This document shows, piece by piece, positions 26,401-37,208 of a stretch of 64,000 bases of DNA. The stretch comes from Ciborinia camelliae (taxonomy: Eukaryota; Ascomycota; Leotiomycetes; Helotiales; Sclerotiniaceae). The stretch spans positions 399,187 to 463,186 of the forward strand of contig JANPYM010000001.1 of the NCBI GenBank assembly GCA_025890175.1, written 5' to 3'. Below the pieces are notes generated by a model. The model saw nothing but the letters and a program-made list of their open reading frames with translations, was not told where the DNA came from and did no database searches. How positions within the stretch are numbered: the stretch's first letter is position 1; each line of letters starts with the position of its first letter. The position numbers and the translations under genes are program-made.

Positions 26401-28528
26401 GGATGATATGAAGACCAAAGAATGTAGACTCCTTCACAGAGAACGAAAGAGAACGGCAACGAATAACAAGCGGGAAGTGAAAGTAAACGTTACAAGTCAA
26501 TGAAAAGAAATCAGCAAAGAAATCGCGGTGCAGCACGTCCCGACATAATAAAAGTCGGATTTACAACATAAGATTTCATCATAATGGTGTGGGCGGCACC
26601 GAGGATACAAAGATTGGGCATACCTAGCCTAGCTAGCTACCAATGTTCACCGATGTTACTTACTTGTAGATTTTGCCAGGACTTTTCAGCCCATGTTCTT
26701 TGGTGCGGGTAGTAGTATCCAGAAATAGGATGACCTGCGAGTTTCTGTTCTTGCAACTGCGACCGATTTCGAATGCTTGGCGTCACAAACCGGGAAACAG
26801 TCAGAATTGTTACAGTCGCTCGCTGCGCTCCTTCAATCCAAGAAGTCTCGTTTTGTAACGTAGTTCGCAGATACGGATGGTGACAAGTAGAAATTGGAAG
26901 TTTGAACCCAAACCCATAAACACGTGGCCTTGCACTGCAGGTAGAAAACGTCGGATCCAACGTGTGAAAGATCGAAACGATCAAAAAGAAAACAAATATT
27001 GAATCTCGGAAGGGGGTACCTGGTAACTGCAGATCATGGGATGATTAATGATGCCATTCGCCACGGAAGGATGATAGAATATTCGATAACATTACCCGAA
27101 GGATCTCAAACTTTGACAGAACAATTGGTAGATTCAGCATAGATTGAGCATATTGGCCCAAGCCCAGGTTCAGCTTCGTATATTGTACGAAGCATTCGCT
27201 ATGAAGGATGCCCTGGGCATATGGCGATTAGGGATGTGGTGCAACGTCGAGTTGAGGACTTGAGAGGAATATTGGAATATGGGAACATTGGATGGCTTCA
27301 TTGCAAGGCTAGGGTCAAAGCTTTCTTGCGCCTTTTCAAGATTGAAAGCGAATGAGGCGTGTGATCGTGTTGTTTCAGGTGGGTAGACTAGACTACCCGG
27401 AGTATTGGTTCAGGATTGAATAGATGGTGCGAGCAATGGTTGAAAATCGGAATAGGTGAGCGAGCGATGGTTGCGACGTTGGTTCGGGTCGCCTACTGTA
27501 CCGGAGATGAAGGGGTATTTTAGCCGACTCCGGAAAACGGAAAAGCTTTCACAAGGGGACATACCAATTGCCAGACTTCATAATGTATTTGCACAAAAAA
27601 GCTTGGAAACTTATCTACCTAGGTGTATTTATGTAAATTTATTCTGAAATGGGTAGTTATATTTTAGCCCCATTGGGCCTGGATCTTGCAAGGGTTTTTC
27701 GAAAGCTTGTTGTTTTCCAAGATCTTACTTGGACCACTCTCCTCGCAACTTTGATATAACATCCTTCATCCATACCGTCGAATTATCATGCTTACTCCCG
27801 CCCCCAGAGATTCATCCCCCAGTACTGGTAGTTTATACCCCCCCATGGATTAGTGTTTATGGTTCCAAGACAATTTGTGCTGCAGTCACTTTTGACAATT
27901 GATGCTGCTCGGACTACTATATCTAGATTTTCAGCAATCCCATTCTCCAATACCACCATGTGGTGCGACTCAGCTCCCCGAGATCTTTATGTGTACTTGG
28001 TGAATTCAGCCCTTTTATGCTGGTGTGCTGTCATGTCGGATATTTTGGTGTTCTGGGACGTCTCAACGTCTCAACACACATCCTTGTTTTGTTTTTCATC
28101 CATCTTCCTTCCTGTCTCGTTTCCTTTGCATATTCTTCACCTCATGAGGTGTATCTCAGACTGAACGTGGCTTCCGATCCCGTCTTCAGTCCGTTGAGCT
28201 CGTGTCCGAGGTCGTGGTGGAAAGGGTGGTAGAAGTTATGGCTCTATGTCGCAAGTAACGTTGTTCTTGGCTGTCAGAATTTGTGTCCAGATTCAATAGT
28301 CTCCATGCGGTATTTACTCTAGAGAAAGAGTATACTTTGCGTGCTTGGAAACTTACTGCTTCATTTTATTTTACTTCTTAAGTCGGACCGTACACCTCCA
28401 GTTTACGGTATATATCGACATCTATCCATTTTATTCTTTATTTATTCTGAAAAATAAACAACATTCGTTATAGCAAACTTTGAGATCCAACCTTAATAAT
28501 ATTCATCGGTCTCTCTTGAACATTCAAA
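26401..28528. promoter_or_regulatory. Divergent gtb3-agd3 intergenic region
   Basis: 2.1 kb between two divergent start codons of the same pathway, so both promoters lie here. It is AT-rich with scattered short frames (26637-26984 minus, 27853-28164 plus) that I regard as non-coding. A C/T-rich stretch lies at 27740-27850. No certain binding site is claimed. Confidence 0.5.
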
Positions 28529-31257
28529 ATGCTGTTGTTGTACCACCTCGTTACCCATATTCTCACTTTGGGCTTGTTCCTGGATGCAGCTCTTGGCCAT
28601 CGGGTTCATCGCCGAGACTCCGCTGATACGAATAACGTGCCTATATCAGAAACAGTTGCGATCACCAATCCTCAGGCTATTATGACATCCACAGTGCCCG
28701 CCGCACCTCTCGCTACGATATCCATAGGAAAGGTAGCTGTTCTTGCCAATACCACTGCTCCCACGCCACCCAAAGAACAACTAGTTGCTGCCGATAAAGT
28801 TGAAACTGTTAAAAGTACAGTTCTTGTCATAGCACGAGATTCTATATCCGCATACTCTGCTTGGAGTGGGCTTAACGATCGAGGAATTCCATATCAAACC
28901 TTGATCGTTCCTTCGACTGGTACAGCACTACCAGTCTTGAACAGTTCAGAAACCCAAGGCAATTATGGCCTCATTGTTGTTATGTCAGAAGTTAGCTACT
29001 CCTATACTGCGGGATATCAAAGTGCATTGTCGGCCGACCAATGGCAAACACTCTACAACTATCAAGCCGCCTTTCGCGTCCGGATGGTGAGACTTGACTC
29101 TTATCCATCTGCTGCTTTTGGTACACAGGCTCTAGGATCTTGTTGCAATAATGGTGTCGAGCAGCTTATTCACATCTCAGATAACTCGGCATTCCTCAGC
29201 GCTGGACTCAAGACAGGTGCTACCATGAGCACCAAGGGAATTTATCACTATCCTACTCAAATCATAAACGCGACGATAGCAAAGGAGTTTTTGCAACTCG
29301 GATCTTCTTCCGATGGCCAGTTCACTACTGCAAGCACAGCTGGTGTGATAAACAACATTAACGGTAGAGAGCAAATGGTCTTTTACGTTCCATTCTCCAC
29401 GGATTGGGCTGTCACCTCGGTATGGTTACAACACGCTTGGATTGACTGGGGTACAAGAGGACTATACACCGGATACAGAAGAGCACTGTTACTCACACAG
29501 ATTGATGATATGTTCTTGGAGTCAGATATTTATTCACCCAGTGGAACGACTTACCGCATTGGCGCAGATGATTTGGCCCAACACATTACTTTTATGAGCA
29601 CGATTAATTCTAAGTTGAATCCCGGGAGTAACTGGTGGATTGAAGTTGGACATAATGGCAACGGAAATATCGAAAAGTCCGACGGAAATGTAAGCACTCT
29701 TTCGGTCATGTGCCTCGTGCTTTATGACCCCAACCTTTATTTCTCTCTTTTACCTTCCAATCCCGCCCCACTTTTGATAAATCAAGACTGACTGACTTGT
29801 GCAATTTAGATCTGCCTTCCTGGAGCTATTGAATATGGAAACCAGATCGATACACCATTGGAATTTGTCAAACCTCCTGGAACGGGAACCGACATTTGGC
29901 CTACTACAGCGGGTCTTTATTCCAATTATAGCTCCACGTGCTTGTACAACGATCCTTTGCTCAAATGGTGGACTACTCCCTCTAATCTTAATGCCTTTTC
30001 ACACGTATCCCACACCTTCACGCATGAGGATCAAAACAATGCGACATATGCCGATGTATATAGAGAGATAACATGGAACCAAGCCTGGCTCGCTTCGACC
30101 GGAATTGCTAATGCCGCAAAGTTTAGTCCCAAGGGACTGATCCCACCGGCCATCACGGGACTTCATAATGGAGATGCACTCAAGGCTTGGAGTGACAGTG
30201 GTATCAAAAATGCAGTTGGAGACAATACTCGACCAGCTCTTTTAAACAAGGTAAGTAACTGCGTGAAAATATTGGGTGTCAAGACCTTCTCGCTAACATC
30301 GACGCAGGACAATGAGCATTGGCCTCTCTTCACAACTAGTGCAGACAACAATTTTGTTGGCATTCAAATAACGCCTAGATATGCAACTAATATATACTAT
30401 AATGTAAGTCCGGCTCCTTCAAGTCGAGAATGATTCGATCTGACATCATTAGTGCGATCTGCCTGCTTGTACCGTCTTGGAGTGGATTAACACCAGCGCC
30501 GGATCCGGTGATATTAACACTCTCCTTGAAATCGAAAAACAGACAAATACCAGGCATTTGTTTGGTCTCCACCATGATGCATATATGTTAGTATCTCATT
30601 CCGCCATTATATCATTCAAGTTTGCTAATTCGAGAAAGGTTCCATCAAGCCAATTGTAAGACTTGGCCTCAATTCTTTTCATCTATCTCCTTTTCAAATT
30701 GGCCCCCACATTCGACACCTACTAACTATCGATGTTTTAGTGCGGTACACAGGAGCGGCAACGTACACCATAAATGGAGTGACAGAAAAGCTTTCGCTGT
30801 TCATGGCATGGATGAGGACGGTAACCGAAGAATTCGTTCGATTGTGAGTTTTATTCCAGCTGTATTCCCATCAGCACTGACAGGGTGTAGGGTTGATTGG
30901 CCTATCCTTACCTATAAACATGATGATGTAAGTCACAAACCTCTTCTTATTGTGTACTTTCTGACCGAAAATCAGCTTGCTACCTTGTTCGTCAATCGCA
31001 TGACACGGGACGCTTGTGGGGCTAGCTTGTCATATCAACTCGACACCACTACTTCAACAATTACTGGCTTTACTCTCTCCGCGAATGGTAACACCTGTCA
31101 AACACCAATTCCAGTCACGCTCCCTGGTGCAGTTACCGACACTAAAGGAGCCACTACCGAGAAGATTGGCAACGACCCTACAACATTGTGGGTCACCTTG
31201 TCTGGTTCTTCCGTCAGCTTTACTCTAAGCACACCAATTTCAGTTGTGAGTAGCTGA
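28529..31257 (+). CDS. agd3: Secreted GAG deacetylase Agd3 (CBM87 + CE18)
   Basis: Eight exons: 28529-29689, 29810-30250, 30308-30403, 30453-30586, 30639-30655 (17 nt), 30741-30843, 30891-30927 and 30976-31257, giving 756 residues, near the family's ~800. The hydrophobic start MLLLYHLVTHILTLGLFLDA is the signal peptide, followed by a Thr/Ala/Pro-rich linker, an N-terminal CBM87-like region (~95-300), then the deacetylase with its catalytic/metal Asp pair in LLTQIDDMFLESD (~322-334) and metal-binding histidines in SHVSHTFTHE (~450-460). HHDAYMFHQANLRY near the C-terminal part is formed only by splicing the micro-exon. It removes acetyl groups from GalNAc of galactosaminogalactan outside the cell, making the polymer cationic and adherent. 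Divergent from gtb3. No GPI signal is evident. Confidence 0.93.
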
Positions 31258-31320
31258 GCACGCCAATCTCAGTAGCACAAACGCAACAAATTCTTTGACC
31301 TTGTCTGGTCCGAGAAGGGG
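31228..31320 (+). repeat. Short decayed duplication at the agd3 3' end
   Basis: The coding motif AGCACACCAATTTCAGT ahead of the stop recurs ~25 bp later as AGCACGCCAATCTCAGT. A second coding word, ACCTTGTCTGGT near 31196, recurs near 31298 in the 3' flank. This looks like a small tandem duplication of the last coding segment that now lies beyond the stop codon. Confidence 0.5.
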
Positions 31321-33331
31321 AGCTGTGAAGGAGCACTTACTACCAGCAACTTTTGCCTTGTGTCAATACCTACCTAATATTCTCTTCTTTTCAATGGGAC
31401 GCGTGTTGCGCTATCCCAAATTTTGGATCAAAAGTTTTGTTCCTTCCTACATACTTAAATTAGCATTCACCATTCAGATAAAGGGGCCTTCTTATCTCCA
31501 GGTTAAATTCAATGTCAAGTTTCAAATTATATCTATCTCGTATATCAATCACAGTTCTTTCTTGGCATCTAAACTGTTCTTATTTCACCAATGACTATGA
31601 CTGGCCTACGTGAGATACTTGGACAATATTTCAACACCATAACATATAATTGAATTCTCTCCTTCTTCAGTGAATCCAGTACTTACAATACGTCCATTAA
31701 ATTTACGAAATTTATTCAACCATATAAATATCAAATACTACCTCCCAAAACAGGTTCATTCGCTACCGGCAAAGTAAGTCTCAAGGTCCGGAAGACTCGG
31801 GTTACACAACATATATAAAAATCCGAAAACCTGAATCATGCATGCATGCCATAATCTAATCATACCATCCCACCATCCCACCGTATCCGTATTGTTTCCC
31901 CGTTTCCCCGCAAAGTTCTGTTGGCTTAATAATGCGCCTACGTCCATAAGTGCCTTGTCTCACTCATATATCATTACTATCAATCATATGGAGCTTTCTA
32001 ACGACGAGCCGCTCGATGCCATGTTTTCTTTTTCACATTTCGAAATTTGCACCACGTAATGTTGCATATGGGAATGATCACCCGTGGACCTCTTTGTATA
32101 CATGTTTACGACAGATGTTTACACACGAGGGACTACACCGCCTTGCATTTCGATGTATATTTTAACGTTTATTTTTATTTTATACGAGCATGTATGCGAA
32201 TGTAGGTGCTTATGCCGTCATCTCGGTGTCTTTGCTTGGCGTTTCAGAGGCGTGTCCTGCCAGCCCTTCAGCCTTTCCAATGGAAAGTAGGCTTCGCGTG
32301 CAGATCCCGCGATGCAATGCAATGCACACTCTGATCTTACACCAATATCATCCCATCTCCTTGAAAATTTTGCACCCATACCCGCCCAGTACAGCCCCTC
32401 GGGTGTAGTATTCATTAGGTACCTATAATACTACTCGGCATAGATGTATCCGGGAGGTACTTAAGTATCCAATCATCGTATAGGTAAGCAGTAGGCGTCC
32501 AACACTTTAGGTATCCATTTTAGCGACGAAGCGATACTCCTACCTAATACGATACTCCTTTATACGCCTTACCATTAAAGATAGGGAATGCTGTTCTCTA
32601 GTTTCTAGTTAGGGTATGATGGTATCACGAAAACGGAAGAATCGATCCGTTTCTGGAAGGCAAAAGCTAAGCCACTTCCGACTTTGGATGGCCATGGATC
32701 GTGTGACAACTGATATATGCGCCAAGCACCATATAGATGATAATGTATGCTATAAGTTATCGGTTAAGAAACGCGAGGTACATGGCATATCATTACACCA
32801 ACCATTAATTCTTTGGTTTCTGACGCTGGAGCTCGAAGATTCGTCAACTGACAGTTCAAGCAGAGAAACATTACACCACCGTAGTTTATGGCGAATGAGA
32901 TCAGATGTTTTCAGCTTGAAAATTGGTAAATTGCGAATGTAATGCAAAGGCATTGTAAGCCTTGCTAAGAGCTCATTTTGAACAGGAGGGGTTTATTATT
33001 CAATGGCTCCCCAGCAGGCCAAATGAGGCTGTGTATATTGATTGAAATATGGGATGTTTCTAAGGTCATTAATTAGGGGTATTCGCTTTGTGTTCTTTAC
33101 TATATAGGATCGCCTAGTAAATCTTAAGACATATAGTAATGCAATGAACACGTCGCTCTAGCAGAACTGCATAAAACCTTTTCCCACTGCCAAGACAATC
33201 ATCAATCATTCTTATATAATCTCTTCACTTCTGGGGTCCAGCCTGACCTTTATTTCCGAGCTCCCAGCACATCAGGGGTACCAAATACCTTTTGCGATCT
33301 ACCATCGAATCGGATTACTGCCATAAACAGC
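31258..33331. other. Intergenic region between agd3 and ega3
   Basis: 2.1 kb, AT-rich. It should contain the agd3 terminator and the ega3 promoter. Overlapping short frames at 31838-32415 follow from low stop density and have no domain. No repeat or RNA gene recognised. Confidence 0.5.
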
Positions 33332-34333
33332 ATGTCTTCAGGAGGAATATTCAAGTCGCCCCTCACGAGCGAGACCGCCATCACGCATCCGAAGGAACAG
33401 AAGCCTGAAAATCCACACAAAATTTTCACGAGGAAATGCAACATAATTCTTGGTCTAATCTTTCTCTTCGTCCTCGCGATTGCCTTGGCACTAGGTCTCA
33501 CATTCAGTCTACGACATCGCAATTCCTCTTCCCCAAATCCTATCCCACCACCATCATTCCCGACCCCTCCTACGAACGCCTCATTTTGGACCCCAAATCT
33601 TAATGCTTCCAATACATGGAACATCGAATTACTAGCGCCGCTGGATCCCGCTGACATCTATCCGAACACGACAATTTATGACATCGATCTCTTCCTCGCC
33701 GCCAATAACACCCCATCCATAATCCGTACCTTACATTCGCAATCCCACAAAGTAATATGTTATTTCTCAGCCGGCACCATCGAATCGTACCGTCCCGACA
33801 CGGATCTCTTCCTCCCATCCGATTACGGCAAACAGCTCCCCGACTGGCCCAACGAACATTGGGCGAATATTTCCTCACCAAATGTGCGGTCGATTATGCT
33901 GTCACGCTTGGATATGGCGGTCAATCAGTCATGCGACGCGGTGGATCCCGACAACATTGATGGCTACTCCAATGAGAACGGTCTTGGGCTAACGCAGGAT
34001 GACTCTATCGATTATGTGCAGTGGTTGGCGGCCGAGGCTCATGGACGAGGTCTAGGGATGGGCCTGAAGAATGCTGGCGAGATCATTGACCGTGTTTTGG
34101 ACAGCGTTCAGTTTGCTGTCAACGAGCAATGTGTGCAGTATAAGGAGTGTGACACATGGCAGGCATTCCTTGACAATGGTAAACCCGTATTCAATATCGA
34201 ATACCCAAAAGATGCGCCAGCCGTTAGTCAGGTAGAAAAGAACGATGTATGCGACGGCTCAGACATACATACAGAAGGCTTTTTCACCATTATCAAAAGG
34301 ATGGAGTTGGATGATTGGGTAGAGGCTTGCTGA
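33332..34333 (+). CDS. ega3: Membrane-anchored endo-alpha-1,4-galactosaminidase Ega3 (GH114)
   Basis: Single exon, 333 residues. A ~33-residue cytosolic head rich in Lys/Pro precedes one span (NIILGLIFLFVLAIALALGL, ~36-58), giving type II topology, then a Pro/Ser stalk and the GH114 TIM-barrel. Family landmarks: WNIELLAPLD, YDIDLF, KVICYFSAGTIESYRPD, DPDNIDGYSNENG with the likely catalytic Asp, GMGLKNAGEI, FAVNEQC with the likely acid/base Glu, and NIEYPKD. The enzyme cuts alpha-1,4 bonds between galactosamine residues of deacetylated GAG; the anchor suggests it trims or releases polymer at the cell surface. It lies between agd3 and sph3, as in A. fumigatus. The assignment is firm. Confidence 0.94.
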   Translation: MSSGGIFKSPLTSETAITHPKEQKPENPHKIFTRKCNIILGLIFLFVLAIALALGLTFSLRHRNSSSPNPIPPPSFPTPPTNASFWTPNLNASNTWNIELLAPLDPADIYPNTTIYDIDLFLAANNTPSIIRTLHSQSHKVICYFSAGTIESYRPDTDLFLPSDYGKQLPDWPNEHWANISSPNVRSIMLSRLDMAVNQSCDAVDPDNIDGYSNENGLGLTQDDSIDYVQWLAAEAHGRGLGMGLKNAGEIIDRVLDSVQFAVNEQCVQYKECDTWQAFLDNGKPVFNIEYPKDAPAVSQVEKNDVCDGSDIHTEGFFTIIKRMELDDWVEAC

Positions 34334-35893
34334 AAGAGACTTGGCATATTAAATATCCGGAATGGTGTTGCTATATTTTTAGGCTAAATAGAATACGATG
34401 TGGCTGAGCGGTATCGTGTACCAATGAGGCATCCCATGCGATTGTTTGCAGTTCTGTTGTGTATTGAATTTTTATATTAATAATACCTATTTCTAGCCGT
34501 TTTCTCAACGGCTGATATCGAAAAAGCAATTTTAAAGATTTTCCTTAAAAAGACTATAATGTGACTAAGAAATGTAGTAGTAAGAAATACCTAGGTCGGT
34601 ACCCTGAAATGTCACGATTCATTGTCAGGATTCAGCTTCGGCTCCGAACCGTGAAGTCATTTTGACATTTCGACCCCCCCCTTCGGAGAAATTATGAAGG
34701 AATGTGCGGGGGATCCTTGGGCAAATCTCCAATTTATGACACAGAGAAACTCAGTCTCCATGCATATCATGACTAGGATTTCTACAGCCAGCAGGGTACC
34801 TATCTATATGTTCATATTCTTCTAAGGCTGCATAGTAAGTTGCAATATCAAAGGTTCGTGGCATATGTTCCCCCCTACACCTCAGTAGGCTTCCTTGACT
34901 TACGAAACTTTTACTTTTACCATGGTCGAGCGAGCGTAGAGCTTCCAATTTGGACATAAATTCCCTGGCTCGATGCATATATTTAGGTGTGGCGTAGCGT
35001 CAGTACATACGTTTCATAAACATGCATCAAATGATGGTCCAAAAGCGCAAAAGTGGGGAAGCTTGCACTTGCCGGCTCTGAACCTTCTGCTGTTTTTAAG
35101 TACCTATTGTAGTAATCAACCTTCCTACTGTAGCATGTAGGTAAATATTGGTAACACAAGATGCACCGCGAGGCGGATAAATTCTCCTACTGTACCTAAC
35201 TAGTATGTAAGCGATGCAACTCTAATCTGACTAACCTACCTACCTGGAGAAGACAACGCGTACCTTGGACCCTGTCAAGCTGCGATCAAGGAAACTAATG
35301 GAGACTTTCCGATTGCGGGGTATTAAGACAGGGTGTTATGATTGACAGGATTACTGCAGGTCGAATGCAACTACTCAGCTGTTGGGTTCCTGGTCTAGCC
35401 ATCCGATATTTTAGATGGCGAAATAAAACTGTAATCTTGGCTTCTTGATTTTATGCCACAGATGGATAGTTGAAATAGTTCAATTGGGGTAGAAGGGCCG
35501 AACTTCCAAAGCGCAATTTTTCAAGCTCATCATGCCATACATATTTCGTGATGTCCACTGAATATTCAGTGCTTACCTATTCAACAATGATGACTGCAGC
35601 CGTAGGAAGGCGCAGGGGCTACCGTCTTACTGTATGCTCGGCGGCAAAATATTCTCCGGAATTAGCCTCCAAACCAACTACATAAAACAAAGGATCGTGG
35701 TTGAACCAAATGTATTTCAATTATCTGGCGAAAAATAACAAACCTGTATTGCCGGTCCCAATAATACTCGATACTTCCGCAAAATCCGACCTTAAAACAT
35801 GTCAATCGAGCCCAAAATGTAAACACCAACATCACACCCACGTTTGCGGTAACAAATGTCGGGATTAGACGAGGTTCCTGTTCCAGATCCTCC
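34334..35893. other. Intergenic region between convergent ega3 and sph3
   Basis: 1.6 kb between two 3' ends. AT-rich with a short ACCT run near 35230. The frame at 35662-35985 (-) overlaps the sph3 end in another frame and is a shadow. No gene or RNA supported. Confidence 0.5.
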
Positions 35894-36790
35894 TCAAAGG
35901 CTAATAGCTTGGATAAATTGTTCCCAATGATCCCCCAAGCTGGTATAGAGATCTGTAGCCTGACTAGTGATGAATAATGTTCCAAAAGATGGCTTCAGCT
36001 TTCGAATCTCAAATGCGACGTCGGAATCTGTAGCCATCAAAGATTCGGGTACAGAGTGCATCAAGCACGCCAACCGTTCTCGATCCACATTGAGATCTGT
36101 AAGGGCTTTATCGCAACCACTTTCATGATATGTCTGGTAGCTTGCTTCGAATACTACAGTAATGTCTGGTAAACAAGAGCCAGACATCAATCTCCAGTGT
36201 GGAATTGTTCCTGGATTGTGAATGACCTGCTCGGTAACAGACAGTCAGTATGAGTAAAAGATCTTAGAATATGCACGTACAAGAGGCTCTGCCCCTAGGC
36301 CAGAACAGTCTTTTACCGCGGTGTTGAGATTTCCTAAGAATGCAGCATTTGATGCTGTCCATTGATTGGGAGTTTCGTCGAAGAATATGCCACGAACACG
36401 AAGCCCATCATCCTCGAGCCTCCAGCCCGCGTAGATCATCACATCTTCTAGAACGCTGGAATATTGCCTGGTTGCATATGCAGTGGATACGTAGCCGACA
36501 ACAGCAACGTTCGGGTACGAGTTCAACTTTCGGATATCTCTTTTGTAGTTAGGGTCAAGTAATTGTCCAGGGCCATTGTGAGGATTGACCACGACGATGA
36601 ATTCGATACGCGGATATGTAGAGATGCTGTTGTTCAGTCAGCCACATGATTAATATTCACAGAGATACCGTCACTCTCCGACTTGCCTTTGAAGTAACCG
36701 TTCCCATGCACCAGGGGATGGATAAATGTAAAGGGGGACGAGAACCATCAATTTGGTAGGTACCACGGATGTACCTTTCTTGAAGAACAT
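35894..36790 (-). CDS. sph3: GAG-specific glycoside hydrolase Sph3 (spherulin-4 family, GH135)
   Basis: Three exons, 36790-36687, 36626-36281 and 36226-35894, give 260 residues. Landmarks of GH135 in order: VLVPLYIYPSPGAWE, VVVNPHNGPG, VVGYVSTAYATR, VRGIFFDETP with the likely catalytic Asp/Glu, VIHNPGTIP, DITVVFEASYQ, CLMHSVPES and TLFITSQATDLYTSLGDHW. It hydrolyses galactosaminogalactan within GalNAc-rich stretches and is needed for GAG production in A. fumigatus. Intron 1 appears to be GC-AG (GCAAGT donor), as this alone gives the family spacing between PGAWE and STYP. Unlike the Aspergillus protein, I see no membrane anchor or signal peptide before residue 15; an upstream exon may be missing from this model. 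Divergent from uge3. Confidence 0.88.
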
Positions 36791-37208
36791 TCTCGATCTG
36801 GTACCAGCAATCTTGAGATATTTTGAGGCCTAGGCTGATGCAACCTAGTTTCCCTTTCAAGATATGCTGAAGATGTCGCGAAGGGTCCCTAAAGAAGGAA
36901 GGCAGTCTCAAGCCGCGATATCGAAATTTTTGTAACGGCTGACGCGGACGAGAGGAATTGCTTGAAATTGCACTTCAGGAGTAATGGGATCAGTGTGGCT
37001 CGATATGGCACGCAAGGTAATAACAAAAGGTCTTGGAAGCAGTGCGCGGCTGCCATACGGGCAAAAGATGCGTTATAACTATAATTATATACGAGTATTA
37101 GCTCAGAGGCTCCTCCCAGTGCAAAAAAGTATAATATAAAGAAGTCTAAGCCTCGGGACCAACAAATTCAATATCTCACCTTATCTTTACAGGGATTCTA
37201 CCGATAAT
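36791..37208. promoter_or_regulatory. Compact divergent sph3-uge3 promoter
   Basis: 418 bp between the two start codons as modelled. A TATA-like ATAATATAAA lies at 37131-37140, about 70 bp before the uge3 ATG. One minus-strand TCGCGACA at 36874-36881 fits the loose StuA consensus; a single match of this length is weak. If sph3 has an extra 5' exon, part of this stretch is transcribed. Confidence 0.5.

Noticed and set aside
26637..26984. 115-codon minus-strand frame in the gtb3-agd3 promoter
   Set aside because: No domain or hydrophobic pattern, and it overlaps a plus-strand frame of equal quality.
36874..36881. Single StuA-like site (minus strand TCGCGACA) in the sph3-uge3 region
   Set aside because: One match to a loose 8-bp consensus is expected by chance; no second copy found in the other GAG promoters by eye.
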